This document shows, piece by piece, positions 31,103 to 41,710 of a stretch of DNA of 64,000 nucleotides (the first letter of the stretch is position 1; every line of letters begins with the position of its first letter). The stretch spans positions 65,454,697-65,518,696 of the forward strand of contig NC_134089.1 of NCBI RefSeq assembly GCF_000715075.1, read 5' to 3'. Under the pieces are notes generated by a model, which saw nothing but the letters and a program-made list of their open reading frames with translations, was not told the origin of the DNA and searched no databases. The stretch comes from Nicotiana tabacum (lineage: Eukaryota; Streptophyta; Magnoliopsida; Solanales; Solanaceae). A program made the position numbers and the translations under genes.

Positions 31103-33621
31103 TGTTACACCCTATGTTTTCGTACGTGAGAGTACGTCGTGAGTCAATTGATGTAAGCTCACAAATGAGATCATCCTTGAAAGCACTAAAGTAATTTAAT
31201 CATGTTACTATGGAGGATACAAATATTTAAGATCATGGATAACATGTGCCAAGATGGTTGAAAGGCTTAAAAGTTAAATAAATTGGAGAAAATAAATTTC
31301 GTCGAATGACGACATGTTAGGAATGTTATAACATGTACTTTTGGGGTGATATTAGGGTTCTTAACATGATAAGGAGGTTATGTTATGAGTTATTTTAATC
31401 TTATGATAGTTGTATATTACATTTTGAATTCAAGCGAGTTGTGGAACAAAAGTTGGCAAAGGTCATCGCAAGTTATATTCATAAATATGCTAAAAATTAG
31501 GTCAAATGTAGCTAAGCATTTCTCCCAATGTACATGGAATTACGGGATTACCTACCTAAAAAATTGAAGATCTACGAGTCTAGTTTCTAACAGAGTAAAC
31601 CTTTCATTATTACAACATTGTAATAGAAAGATATTCATGTTTTTGCAAGACTGCACAGACTAGTAGGTGATAAGTAGGTGCATCACCTACTTGCCAAAAG
31701 GAGAGGCCTCAATTAAAAGCTCCAAGGTCGGCCAAAGGGCCCTTTTAAGGTCTGATTTCCTTCATATATTACACTCATAATAGATAAAAAAACAGATGTA
31801 TACCCCAGCAAAATTCTCCAAAAAACTCAACACAAACCCCTAAATAATTTTCTCTTCTTTTCAAGTTCTAGTTGGACAAAAACCTAAGGATTAAAGAATC
31901 AAGTTAGGAGCTGAGATATTCACAAAATATGGTAAGTATACTTCCCTTTTTCATCCAATTTTTCTGCTATTATAGTAGAGAAATTCATTCAATTATTGTA
32001 AGAAGTCACGGGACGATGATCGAACGCCGTGAGTTCGAGTTGTTCAACTTGTAGTGGACTGTTTTGTGGGTAGTTTCATGTTGCTGTTGGATTGTCTCTT
32101 TTGTTGCTGTTTTTGTGGAGTTTTGGAGGAGAAAGGGTGCGGAAAATACCGCATAATGGAAGGGTGGTTGGCTTGTCGTCGTCGTTACATTTTTGGGTAG
32201 TTTGACACTACTATGGTTGTTGTTTTGTGTATTGAGTGATCGAGGTATGTTGGGCTATTTTGTGGTATTTTGTGATGGATATAAGGTTGTAAAATAATGT
32301 ATATATGTTGTTATTGTTGTGTTCTTGCGTTGTTGGTGTTATGTCAAATTAGGAGGAAGTAAATAAGTATAGATTATAGGAGAGATGTTGCTCGTTTTGT
32401 TACCAAATAAGCTTGTCATTCATTGTGTAATAGTTATACCCTCCATAACTTAATGATAGTATTGTTATCATTATTGTAGATTAAGGTGCAACAAGACGAG
32501 TTTAACGTGGTTATTGGACATATTGTTATAAGGTATGTTAAGGTTAAACCTTTCTTTCATTTTGGCATGATCTAGTTACTACATGTACTTGATAACGCAA
32601 CATAAAGAGAAGTTCATATTCCTGAATTTATGTACATTTTCCTAGTCTCATAAGTTACAACATTCTCCCTTATCAGGACTTCATATTCAGTTTAGTTTTG
32701 TCTTCTTTCAGCCAAGAGAGCAGAGAGTCTCTATATATACAATATTACATTATTTTCACCACCATCGAGCTATAATCGATGGGCAGGCCCCTATTGGGCA
32801 ACCTCTGATCAGATGGTGAGTTATATACCGAGCCTACTGTGGCCGAGCGCCTATGAGCAAGCCCAGTTGGCCGAGATACAGAGCCTAGTATGGCCGAGCG
32901 CCTATGAGCGAGCCTACTACGGCAGAGCAGTTACATATATACCGAGTCTTATAAGGCCGGACAACTATTTTACTTACTATATTGAGAGAGTTGAGTCAGT
33001 ATCAGCAGGTAAGCGTATCTTCAGATTATCTTTGACTCCTAATTACTTTCAGTTATTATATTATCAATTCAGTTTCATCTTTCAGTTATTATGTCGCCTT
33101 ACATAGTGGGTACATTATTTCGTACTGACTTCCCTTTTGCCTGGGATGCTGCATTTCATGCCTGAAGATCCTGACTGACAATTGGACAGACCCTCCAGTA
33201 GATAGAGTCTAACATCAGCTTGGTTGGTAAGCTCAACTTCCTCGGAGTTACTAGGTCTATACCTTGGAGTCTATTTTATATGTACAGGTTTGATGGGTAG
33301 GTCGAGGCCCTGTCCCGACCATGATACAGTTCAGCTATCGCTAGAGGCTTGTAGACGAGTCCTGTATATTTTGTATATCAACAGATGTTCATGGCGTAAG
33401 TCATGGGTATGTCTTCATTGGCCTGCACAGTTATATATATCAGCTTTTAGGTATGTTTACCCCACAGATGAGAGAGATGTTATTTTCAGACGATTCAGAA
33501 TATGGCCTCATCGACCTAAGTTGAGGGTTACCCCTCGAGAGTTCACAGTTACAGAGTGGTACGCTCGGGTCGAGTACGGCACCGGGTACTGGCCATGCCT
33601 CTTCAAGTTTGGAGTGCGACA
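31103..33621 (+). repeat. N 3' LTR (2.52 kb)
   Basis: It begins TGTTACACCCTATG after a purine tract and ends GGAGTGCGACA. It contains a dyad TGCGG-aaaata-CCGCA at 32138-32153 and a short repeat around ggccgagcgcctatgagc (about 32840-32915, two to three units). No gene is present; short open frames here are chance. Confidence 0.85.
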
Positions 33622-34051
33622 AATTACTTACTGAGTTGGCGTACTCACATTACTCCCTGCACCTTGTGTGCAGATTCAGGGGTTGCTGGACGTGCTAGCG
33701 AGTGTTGATTTTATCCCTCGCGGATCTATTGGAGTTAGCAAGGTAGTTGCATGGCGATTGCAGCCCTGCTCTTCTCCCTCCTATCTTTCTATAGATGTTA
33801 TTAGTTGTTTCCAGACTGTATTAGTCTTAGTATTATCGGGCAGTTCTTAGTAGATGCTCATAACTAGTTACACCCCGATGTCGGACTTTTCTTTCCGCAT
33901 TTTTGTTATTCAGATATTCTTTATGAAGTTTTATTATTACATAGCATGAATTTATCTTTGAAAATGACATATCACGTTGTTTTTGGCAAAGAATCGTCTT
34001 TCCTAGTCCACGATAGGCGCCATCACGACATGGTAGATTTGGGTCGTGACA
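33622..34051 (+). repeat. T1 3' LTR, right part
   Basis: attacttactgagttggcgt to gggtcgtgaca matches the last 400 bp of the T2 LTR (49880-50272), including the phrases gttagcaaggtag(t/c)tgc and cagccctgct(t/c)ttctccctcc. It directly continues the sequence broken at 21383. Confidence 0.9.
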
Positions 34052-34500
34052 TTAAGCATTGTCTCTACTCTTTGCATAGGGCTAAACACTACCTTCACTT
34101 TGCATAGGGCTAAACACTGTCCTCACCTTGCATAAGGCTAAGCACTGCCTTTCTTTGCATGAGACTAAACACTGTCTCTTTTCCTTGCATGAGGCTAAGC
34201 ATTGGCTCCACTATTGCATAAGGCTAAAAATTGCCTCTCCTTATATGAGACTAAGCATTGTTTCCACCCCTTGCATAGGGCTAGGCATTGCCCTCACCTT
34301 GCATAAGACTAAACACTGCCTTTCTTGAGACTAATCACTTTCTCCATTCCTTAAATGTAACTAAAACTGTCTCTGCTACATTGCATAAGGCTAAGCATTA
34401 TCTCCTTTCTTGCATAGGGTTAAGCAATGCCCTCATCTCATACAAGACTAAGCTTTGTCTTGTCTCGTCCTCGCATATAACTAAGAACCACCTGTTTCCT
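34052..34500 (+). repeat. minisatellite of about 30 bp
   Basis: About 14 imperfect units read ttgcata(a/g)ggctaagcactg(t/c)ct(c/t), spaced 28-35 bp. The open frames across it (for example one reading MHKAKHCLSLHETKHC) are products of the repeat. Unit boundaries are soft because insertions of a few bases are common. Confidence 0.85.
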
Positions 34501-34539
34501 CTATCAAATGATCATATCTTTGCATGTCATGGGCTAAAA

Positions 34540-34800
34540 CATTGCCACATTGTCCGAAGGCGTCATAGTCCAAAGACACCATCCTCATAGCCTGAATACA
34601 CTATTTTATGGCATGAGGATCTCTCAAACTTCACATCATTATTTAAAGGCATCACAGTCCAGAGGCATCATCCTCATGGCCCGAGGACACCATTTCATGG
34701 CCTGAGAATCCCTCATAATACGCTTCATGGCCCAGGACGTCATGGACATAATCCTAAACATCTGAAGATAACCTTCATGGTTCAAAGAGAATTTGCATCA
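34540..34800 (+). repeat. degenerate repeat around catcctcatggcc(t/c)gagga
   Basis: Phrases such as catcctcatagcctgaa, catcctcatggcccgagg and atttcatggcctgaga recur four to five times at 30-60-bp steps. Decay is advanced. Confidence 0.6.
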
Positions 34801-36070
34801 TGTTTAAATTTTCGCAATAACCCATATATATTTGCATGCACCGCATTTTAAGTTTTGTAGGTAATTTGGGAGGTAACCTTTCTACAAACAGGAGCAATCT
34901 TCGCTCTGGTTTCTGTTCACAACATCCATGTCCTTTGACTACATTCAAACGTAACCGATGACAAGTGATTAACTACCTTTTACTCCATAACCGATCAAAT
35001 GCATGCCTTGTGATACAACTATAATATCCAAATAGCATCCATAGCTCCACTTAAAATTATCCGCTACTTACAACACTATCCTACCAAAAAAAGAGAACCT
35101 TTTCGAAACGTACGACCACTTTTATAACAACTCCATCGGTATTGTTCACCATTGGATCTAGAACTATACACAACCTGATTCCCATAACACCAAAGATATG
35201 TAGGCAACTTAGGAACCAAGATTCGGCCCCTATTTTTTCAAATCACATCATTCCCCACTCAATTCAGCCAAAATTGGTCATCATTTTCTTTACCCGATAA
35301 CTCTTTCATTATTTCATGGTACAGAGGGGCAGCTGTTAATACACAATTTTGCCCTCATATATTTTAAAATAGTATATATATTTTTAAAATGTCATTTTGC
35401 ATCATTAATTAATTTACAAGATTTATACAAATATTTTTATAATTTTTCCATGATTTTTAAATCTTTAAAATTAATTTTCTTGCATTTAAATTACTTGAAT
35501 ATTTACTAATTACCCTTTTAAATTATTTTTGTAATAACTTAATCATCCAAATTTATCATTTACGTCCACATGTGTGTTTAATAATATTTTTTACTTCACT
35601 TTATATAATTACATTTGTATTTTAGCTATTTACACAATTTTTGCAATAATAGTCTTATATTCATGCATAACTACGTTTTTATTACATTATTCATGCATAA
35701 TATTATTTCATATTGTTTCTCCCCGATTCCGACCTAGAAATGGAATCCACCTGTGATTTACTTACCTTATTAGCTCTCTCCCGTTATTGGTCGTCCCTTT
35801 ATGGTATCACATAGTTACTTGCCTAACTATGGCAAGTATCACTTCCAAGATCGGACTGGAACGACTCGAATCTTTGGATTTTAGGCGGTTTTCCGTTTAT
35901 ATACGCTCAACAAGGAGCGATTTGCACCTTTGATTTGATTTTCAAGCAACTAGACTCAACTAGGGTTTGAGATTCTACATATCCTCTATTGATTCTGATT
36001 TGCATGCGATATTTTCTTTCCTTATTTATGTTTAACGATTCTTTTCCTTATTGGTTCGTTCAATTTCAAC

Positions 36071-36080
36071 ACTATATAAA
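36071..36080 (+). promoter_or_regulatory. TATA box of the O1 LTR
   Basis: actatataaa followed by cccctcccct; the position 740 bp into a long LTR fits a U3/R border. Confidence 0.6.
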
Positions 36081-36577
36081 CCCCTCCCCTAATTTCCCTA
36101 AAATGGGCTTTTGAATCGCCCTAAGAACTGTCCCTTTCACTCTCACTTACTCGACACTATCTTGAAATTAAGCTCTTGGCCGGCTGAAAGCCAAGGCCAC
36201 TGTATTCTGTTGCCCTCCTTCAGTGCAAGCACTGTTCGGGGTCCGTTTGAAACTCTTGTAAGCTCTAAAGCACTGGAGTTTTGGGGTTTCTGATCACTCT
36301 CCTGTAATTGCTGACATTCATGAGGTTCTTAGTTTCTCGTTCTTTATTCGTTTGTTTGCAATTGGTTAGTGTCATATACCCTCATATTTCTCTGTTTGTG
36401 CTTATGTTATTTGCATCAATATTGTTTGGATTTCTCAGAGTTAATTTCGATATTATACCATTCTGCTCATTTAGCTCTACTCTATAGTTTCATTAATTCT
36501 AATTATGTGCAAGTCTCGATGTCTATTCATATGCTCGTAGCTAAATGTCTGCCCAGTATGTAATTGAGATCTAATTG

Positions 36578-36582
36578 ATGGT
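36578..36582 (+). repeat. O2 target duplication, left (ATGGT)
   Basis: ATGGT immediately precedes the TG end of O2 and is repeated immediately after its CA end at 44467-44471. Confidence 0.9.
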
Positions 36583-36769
36583 TGTTGACACCCAATTTTG
36601 TACATCCTTAGTCCATATTATTTTAATGGGCTACTATTTTATTTAAGAGTCATAATAATATTTTTTTATAGCATTTTCTATGTATTATTACAAGTACTAC
36701 AACTTTATTATTATTCTTATTGTTATTATAGGTTTATTAGTGTAAATATATTATTAATATAATAATTAG

Positions 36770-36770
<1 letters not shown>

Positions 36771-36842
<72 letters not shown>

Positions 36843-36875
36843 ATTATTATTATTATTGTTGTTGTTGTTGTTGTT
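36771..36875 (+). repeat. (GTT)n microsatellite with an (ATT)n interruption
   Basis: About 24 GTT units run from 36771, then ATT units at 36841-36857, then GTT again to about 36872. Confidence 0.95.
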
Positions 36876-37369
36876 TTTATTACCATGACATTTTAAATAA
36901 ATAGTAGCTCAATTATTATTTTAAGACCAAACCCAAACAACTTATTTCTTGCCCATCCCAACAAAGCCGTTTCTCCATCTTTCTGTCAACCCCTAGCCAA
37001 CAAATAATTAAATCCAAAACAAAATATTACATTACCAAAATCCCCTTCCCTGGAATTTTCTCGTCAGTCCCATTTTGCTGGCATCCCCTTTTTTTCCAAT
37101 TCCTTCATCTTGTTTAAATTCTTTCCATCTATGTTCTCCATTTTATGTATTTATTTATTCTTCTTTCTTAATTCTAAAAATCCCGAAATTAGCTCCATTT
37201 CCCTCTTACGTTCGGCTTTTCCATCCTCGAAGCCGTGTTTTTGGTGTACTTTCTTACCATAAGTAATGATGCTTATTTGTAAAGATTCAAGCTATATTTC
37301 TTGTAAGAACTTAGACAGGTTCTCGGGTAAAATCCGCCCCTAATTACCTTTATTGATCTAACGTTGAAA

Positions 37370-38720
37370 TTTTTAGAGAAATTTCTATAAAGCACTATCT
37401 TTTAGTAGTAATTAACCATCTATAAATACCATTTGCTATATTACAGATTATAGATATTTTTTATGTGGTTATAAGATGTATTTAAGCTATTATATTCATG
37501 AATACAGTAGCAAAAATAGGCGTGAATTAAGGAAGTCTAACTAATCAGTTGTCGTATTCGAGTGTATTTGACTGTATTCATGGAGTGAAACATGGGATTA
37601 CAGCTGGACCGATTATTGTATTCGACTGTATTCACGGCGTGAAATAGGGGATTACACTGTTTTTAAAACGGAAAGGAATCAACTAACATAATAGACTCCT
37701 AATATAACTCAACAAACTCAATTATAACACACAAAATTTGTATTTTCAGTTATAAAAAAGATTCTCAACCAAAAAATACCCCAAAAATATAGCAATCTTC
37801 AGAGAATACATCTGAATACATAAATTATATTAATTAAAAAAAAAACTTATGAATACATTCATGGCATATAGCGAGACAGTGAATACGATGAAATACATAG
37901 AATACAATGGGATACATTGAAATACAATGAAAAAAAAGGACAGAGAATACAATAAAATACATGGAATACAGCGAGATACATTGAATTACTATTAAAAAAA
38001 AGCGGCAGAAGGATCATTGAGGAGGTTAAGGACTGCTTGTGAGAGGGCGAAAAGGACTCTATCATCGACTGCACAGACCACAATTGAGATTGATTCATTG
38101 TATGAAGGTATTGATTTTTACTCGACTATTACTAGAGCGAGATTTGAGGAGCTGAACATAGATTTGTTCAGGAAGTGTATGGAGCCAGTGGAGAAGTGTC
38201 TGAGGGATGCCAAGATGGATAAGAGCAGTATTCATGATATGATTCTCGTCGGCGGATCAACTAGGATTCCCAAAGTTCAGCAATTATTTCAAGATTTCTT
38301 CAATGGGAAGGAGCTTTGTAAAAGCATCAACCCGGACGAAGTAGTATCCTTTAAAGAGGGTCTTAAAGATGTTTTTCGGCGACCGGAAAACCAACCAAAA
38401 ACGGCGGCGGAAGGATTATCACGTTGGTGTAAAGGGAGGGGAAAGTGGGAAGGGATACAAAGAAAATCGGTGGAAGGAGGAGGAGATCGGAAATTTTAAT
38501 GGGATGGGGGAAAAGAATGTGATGTATCAAAGTAGAGAGAGAAATAAAATAGTGTAACTGATTAACGTATTTAGTGGTTTAGGGCTAGGAGACAACCAAA
38601 ATTAAATATTTTGTTATAAACCTTAAAAGGTATCTATAGAATATTTTTTTTTAAATGGTATTTATTTAAAATAAATAAAGTGTTAATCTTTGTTATAAGA
38701 GCTAAAAATTCCAAAATTTT
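37370..38720 (+). mobile_element. Pack-MULE-like element carrying captured HSP70 sequence
   Basis: The left end (37368-37435: gaaatttttagagaaatttctataaag, later aaataccattt) and the reverse complement of the right end (ggaatttttagctcttataac, later aaataccattt) are alike, giving imperfect terminal inverted repeats of roughly 60 bp. Subterminal DNA is full of atacatgaatacaatg-type phrases on both strands (37540-37660 and 37850-37985). The middle is an HSP70 gene fragment fused to unrelated sequence. I found no convincing 9-bp target duplication, so the exact ends and class are inference. Confidence 0.5.
38008..38499 (+). pseudogene. captured HSP70 fragment in a chimeric ORF
   Basis: From 38013 the frame reads [18 protein letters not shown] through [20 protein letters not shown] and the HSP70 signature [15 protein letters not shown] (about 38245-38290) to SINPDEVV near 38347. 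This is about 110 residues from the C-terminal half of the HSP70 ATPase domain, without the rest of the domain or the substrate-binding part. After NPDEVV the text ([18 protein letters not shown], then a Gly/Lys-rich tail to the stop at 38497-38499) no longer resembles HSP70. The frame is open and intron-free over the capture, which suggests fairly recent acquisition or capture from a single exon. A chaperone function is not possible from this piece alone. Confidence 0.85.
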
Positions 38721-38726
38721 ACTACT

Positions 38727-38892
38727 ATTGCATTTTTCTATTTTTTCTGCTCAAATTCCTTGATCTCTGCTAATTTGTATCCGCAAATCAATACGAATTG
38801 GCAAAAATTATTGCATTTTTCTATTTTTTCTGCTCAAATTCCTTGATCTCTGCTAATTTGTATCCGCAAATCAATACGAATTGGCAAAAATT
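38727..38892 (+). repeat. perfect 83-bp tandem duplication
   Basis: Units 38727-38809 and 38810-38892, each opening attgcatttttctatttt, appear identical by eye, which points to a recent event or to active slippage. Confidence 0.95.
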
Positions 38893-40260
38893 TTATTCTG
38901 TTACCTTCTGACAAAATTAGACTTTATGCTTGCTTCCTTTTTATTTCACTTCCAATTCCTCTTGAATTGATCAACTTATCTTTTATTGAAGGGATGAATC
39001 ATTTTCTCTATTGCCCCAAACGACTCTCCAAAAAAGAAAAAAAAAAACCCTTCCTTTTTCCAACATGATTTCTATTAGAATCTTTTTCATTCTAGTTACA
39101 AATCCCAAGGTTGATTTCTTCGACTATAAATACAACTCTCTCCTTTGTAGTTTACGTGAACTTATTTTCTTTCTAGTCCGTTTTTTTAAATTTGAAAATA
39201 ATTTAGCTTAAACTTACAATTCTACTCTTAATGAGAAGCTTTTATAACCACACAAATATTCTGTGACCCCTTTTAACTTGTTTAGCATCACAAATTTCAA
39301 AAGTCCTTATTTTTTATTAAACTCCGTACCTAGTCAAACAGGTTCAAATAAATTAAAACTGAGCCGGTAGTAATTTCAGAATTGAGAGGGGCGGGGGCTG
39401 AATATCATTCTCTAGTTTAATGCTCAGACTCTCTTTACGTCTTATATCCACCGGATTTGACTCAACTTCTGTACATTATCTCTCCATTTTCACAAGTGCA
39501 TGTCTAATTTAATGACATCTGTCATCTTTCATATCTAAGGGCCAAAATTTATTTAGACTAACCCATCATTAAACTACATTCTCTTACTGGGTTAGTATCA
39601 AAATTGGAAAGAGAAATCAACTATCCGAAAATCATGCTGGGAATTTCATTTTGATTGGGAAAATATTTTCTTATCAATGGAAACGATTCTTTGGCGCCAG
39701 AATGAAGAAAAACAAAAGATTAAACCATTTACAAACTACAACAACAACAACACAAAATTGCAAGGAGAAAAACGAAATCAGTGGTTGAGCAAAATATTTT
39801 TCTGGGTAAAGAGCGACGGCAACAGAACAGGTTCTACTTCAGTCTTGCACCTCTTCGGATTTCTGTAGTGTTAAATTAAACCTCTTGTGATTTTTGTAGT
39901 GTCAAATTGCCTATGTTAAAAAATATCTACGATGTGTTTGATAAAATATCTCAACTGAACTTTTTGAGAATATAGTAGGAAATCAATATTTAACAATGTG
40001 AGAAATTGTATTTCTTACAACACACATAGCTAGTTGAATAATTAAGATTAGAAATTGTTTCACAAAATGCTGATCGAGAAGAACATATTTCTTCCCAGTG
40101 ACTATGCCTACTTTCAAACACAAAAGGCAACATGATAGCAGTTTGCTCTACATTTATCACTGGAAAATTAAACTCTATTCAACCTTTTATAGACGCCAAT
40201 CTTAGTTTATAAGTGAAAAAGTTCAAAAAAGCTAAATTTTATGAATAAGATTGCAGATGA
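38893..40260. other. A/T-rich DNA in O2 with no recognised feature
   Basis: I see no gene, LTR edge or long repeat. A short dyad actaaccca / tgggttagt is at 39557-39596 and two similar phrases (cacctcttcgga and cctcttgtgattttt, each followed by tgtagtgt) are at 39849-39902. Short frames here have no family features. Confidence 0.5.
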
Positions 40261-40368
40261 CCCCATGTCTTGTAATTCATTATTTGAGACTTTTTTTTAA
40301 AAGTTTTTCGTGAATGCTAACATTACAATCTTAAATAATATTAGAATAATGAATTACAAGACATGGGG
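40261..40368. repeat. 24-bp perfect inverted repeat
   Basis: ccccatgtcttgtaattcat begins at 40261 and its exact complement ends at 40368 (24 bases per arm, 60-bp loop). Confidence 0.95.
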
Positions 40369-40377
40369 CTTCAGAAC

Positions 40378-40405
40378 CCATGAGTATATTAGAATATACT
40401 CATGG
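40378..40405. repeat. 13-bp stem hairpin
   Basis: ccatgagtatatt, a 2-base loop, then aatatactcatgg. It lies 10 bp after the preceding inverted repeat, at the beginning of the gene fragment. gcttcagaa occurs on both sides. Confidence 0.9.
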
Positions 40406-40909
40406 AAGCTTCAGAATCTATCGAAGGATATGAATTGGTTGCAAATTATGCGAATGAGATAATTTCAAAGTTAAAGGATATAAAAAAGAGAAAGGAATCT
40501 CAAAAGTCAGTTCCAGGCAATGTTATTCAAAATGAGCCAAATGAGACAGTATTTGATGATAATACAATTGTCACGAAGGTGACTGGGTTAAAAAGAAAGC
40601 AACCAACTCGTCGTTCTAACTAGACCAAAAAGTTTTATGGAAAAAGCCAAGAGGAAAAATCAGACATCATTTTCAAAATCTCCTCAACGCTCTGATCAGC
40701 AAGTAGACTGTTCAGGAGATTCATTTTCCACGTCCAGATGCGTCAATGACTGTGGTATCTTGCGAAATCTCATTATTTTTTCTTGTTTATTGTTACATAA
40801 ATTTTTATTTTATTCGTTAAATAATAGGAATTGGCAGAAGGAAGTTTTCCTCCATGGTGCTCTTCACAGTTGTCTCAAGGATCAGCCCATGGAAGTTTGA
40901 CTCAACTCG
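40402..40909 (+). pseudogene. captured exon-intron fragment, possibly the C-terminal part of a FAR1-related protein
   Basis: The first part (40402-40740) reads MEASESIEGYELVANYANEI, then a Lys-rich stretch, KVTGLKRKQPTRRSN, a stop at 40621-40623 and in another frame RPKSFMEKAKRKNQ-like text. An intron-like gap with a donor gtatctt near 40753 and an acceptor aatag near 40829 separates it from ELAEGSFPPWCSSQLSQGS (about 40830-40890), with a further donor-like gtaaga at 40910. The sequence looks like real plant coding DNA, unlike its surroundings. The low-complexity tail and KRK-rich block recall FAR1-related (MULE transposase-derived) proteins, but I cannot confirm this. Confidence 0.4.
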
Positions 40910-41710
40910 TAAGAGTCAGTGAGCAAATCTTATGATGCTTCTCATATTTATTTATTTTCTAATAAGTAATGCTACTCATCCCAATATGTCTTTTTTTTCT
41001 CTCTCTTTTACTAATAGCAGGATGTTTCATTTCATGATTTAAACAAGTATTCTTAATGTTGAGTGTTGCAGCTTCAGAGAATCAAATATTATATGGTAAC
41101 AATGATTTATGCGAATATTGTCATAATCTCAAAATTCAAATGTGGGCTGCATTATAATTGTTATTTTCTGACATTATAACTTGGTTTGTTTGATAGGTTG
41201 TGCAATAAAAACTGAACAAAGCGCAAGAAGTGTTGTCTTAAGGCAGTTTGGTAGCACATGATATTACGGCTTAAAGGAGCTTAGAAAAGCTGGCATTCTT
41301 CTCTGTGAATTGAGCTTTTATTTTTGCATCAAGGCTATAGGCATGTAACACACATATGTTGGAATTTGCATGTCCAGTACTATGGAGCTTAGAGTCGCTC
41401 CATAGTCATTTTTATTGTCATGAGTATTCTTTTATTGATATAGACTTGTGACTCATATTAGACTTTCTTATCGTAATTTTTGGAGATGGAATTAGTATTA
41501 TTGTGTTGGAAATACTTCGTTGATGAGGATTATAATTTGTTTTGGTGATATTAGTTGATTGTGTTGTTGATTCTAATACAAGTTTATTTTGGATGGTCCT
41601 AAAATAGGGAAAACTCTGCCTGATTTTTCGTAAAATATTGATGAGGCTTACTTAATGGTACCTGCTCCTAAGTGCCGGTCATGATCCTAAATTGGGTCGT
41701 GACATTGCAA
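40910..41710 (+). other. fragment ending like a Tekay LTR
   Basis: Mostly unrecognised. At 41660-41705 the text gtacctgctcctaagtgccggtcatgatcctaaattgggtcgtgaca has the ending of the T1 and T2 LTRs (cgccatcacgac...gggtcgtgaca), so a decayed Tekay-type LTR may end at 41705. Confidence 0.4.

Larger units (their letters stand above)
21384..33621 (+). mobile_element. N: eroded Tekay-like retrotransposon nested in the T1 LTR
   Basis: The 5' LTR is 21384-21689 plus 26361-26502, the interior is 26503-31102 and the 3' LTR is 31103-33621. Removing N joins ...ctgttattat to attacttactgagttgg..., rebuilding the same passage seen uninterrupted in T2 at 49870-49900. The target duplication is imperfect (attat versus attac/aatta), as expected for an old insertion. 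The interior has a primer site and eroded pol. Within its 5' LTR, element B plus a deletion has replaced about 2.07 kb corresponding to 31409-33478 of the 3' LTR. Confidence 0.82.
16307..34051 (+). mobile_element. T1: Tekay/Del-type chromovirus, split by nested insertions
   Basis: The T1 sequence is 16307-21383 plus 33622-34051; the interval between is element N. It begins in the middle of RT, where element A has inserted, so gag, protease and the 5' LTR should lie beyond A and the window start. The order RT, RNase H, integrase, chromodomain, purine tract (18931-18940) and LTR is that of a Tekay/Del chromovirus. The element ends ...gggtcgtgaca at 34051 and is followed by Ogre-like tail repeats, so I infer that T1 landed in O1. 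Confidence 0.85.
34052..35333 (+). other. O1: 3' untranslated tail of an Ogre/Tat-like element
   Basis: This is the tail ahead of the long O1 LTR. It holds a minisatellite (34052-34500), a second phrase repeat (34540-34800) and then non-repetitive A/T-rich DNA to the purine tract cagaggggcagc at 35322-35333. I see no gene. The upstream interior of O1 should lie beyond the left window edge, on the other side of T1. Confidence 0.6.
35334..36582 (+). repeat. O1 3' LTR, left part
   Basis: It starts TGTTAATACACAATTTTGCCC right after the purine tract, close to the TGTTGACACCCAATTTTG start of O2. A TATA box is at 36071-36080. It is interrupted at 36582 by O2 and continues at 44472, for a total of about 4.08 kb. 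Confidence 0.8.

Noticed and set aside
21379..33626. A perfect target duplication for element N
   Set aside because: The flanks read attat and attac or aatta depending on the LTR edge, so only an imperfect match can be claimed. The insertion is supported by LTR continuity instead.
33224..33634. A 136-codon frame crossing the end of the N 3' LTR
   Set aside because: It spans an element border (33621/33622) and has no domain, so it is accidental.
34052..34500. Regular short repeat considered as a CRISPR array or a repeat protein gene
   Set aside because: Unit and spacing are imperfect, the frames across it are repeat artefacts with stops, and it lies in a retroelement tail.
38008..38499. HSP70 as a functional host gene
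   Set aside because: Only about 110 of roughly 650 residues are present, fused to unrelated sequence within a transposon.
37359..38729. A 9-bp target duplication around the putative Pack-MULE
   Set aside because: taacgttga and ccaaaattt do not match; the ends are approximate, so I left the class as MULE-like only.
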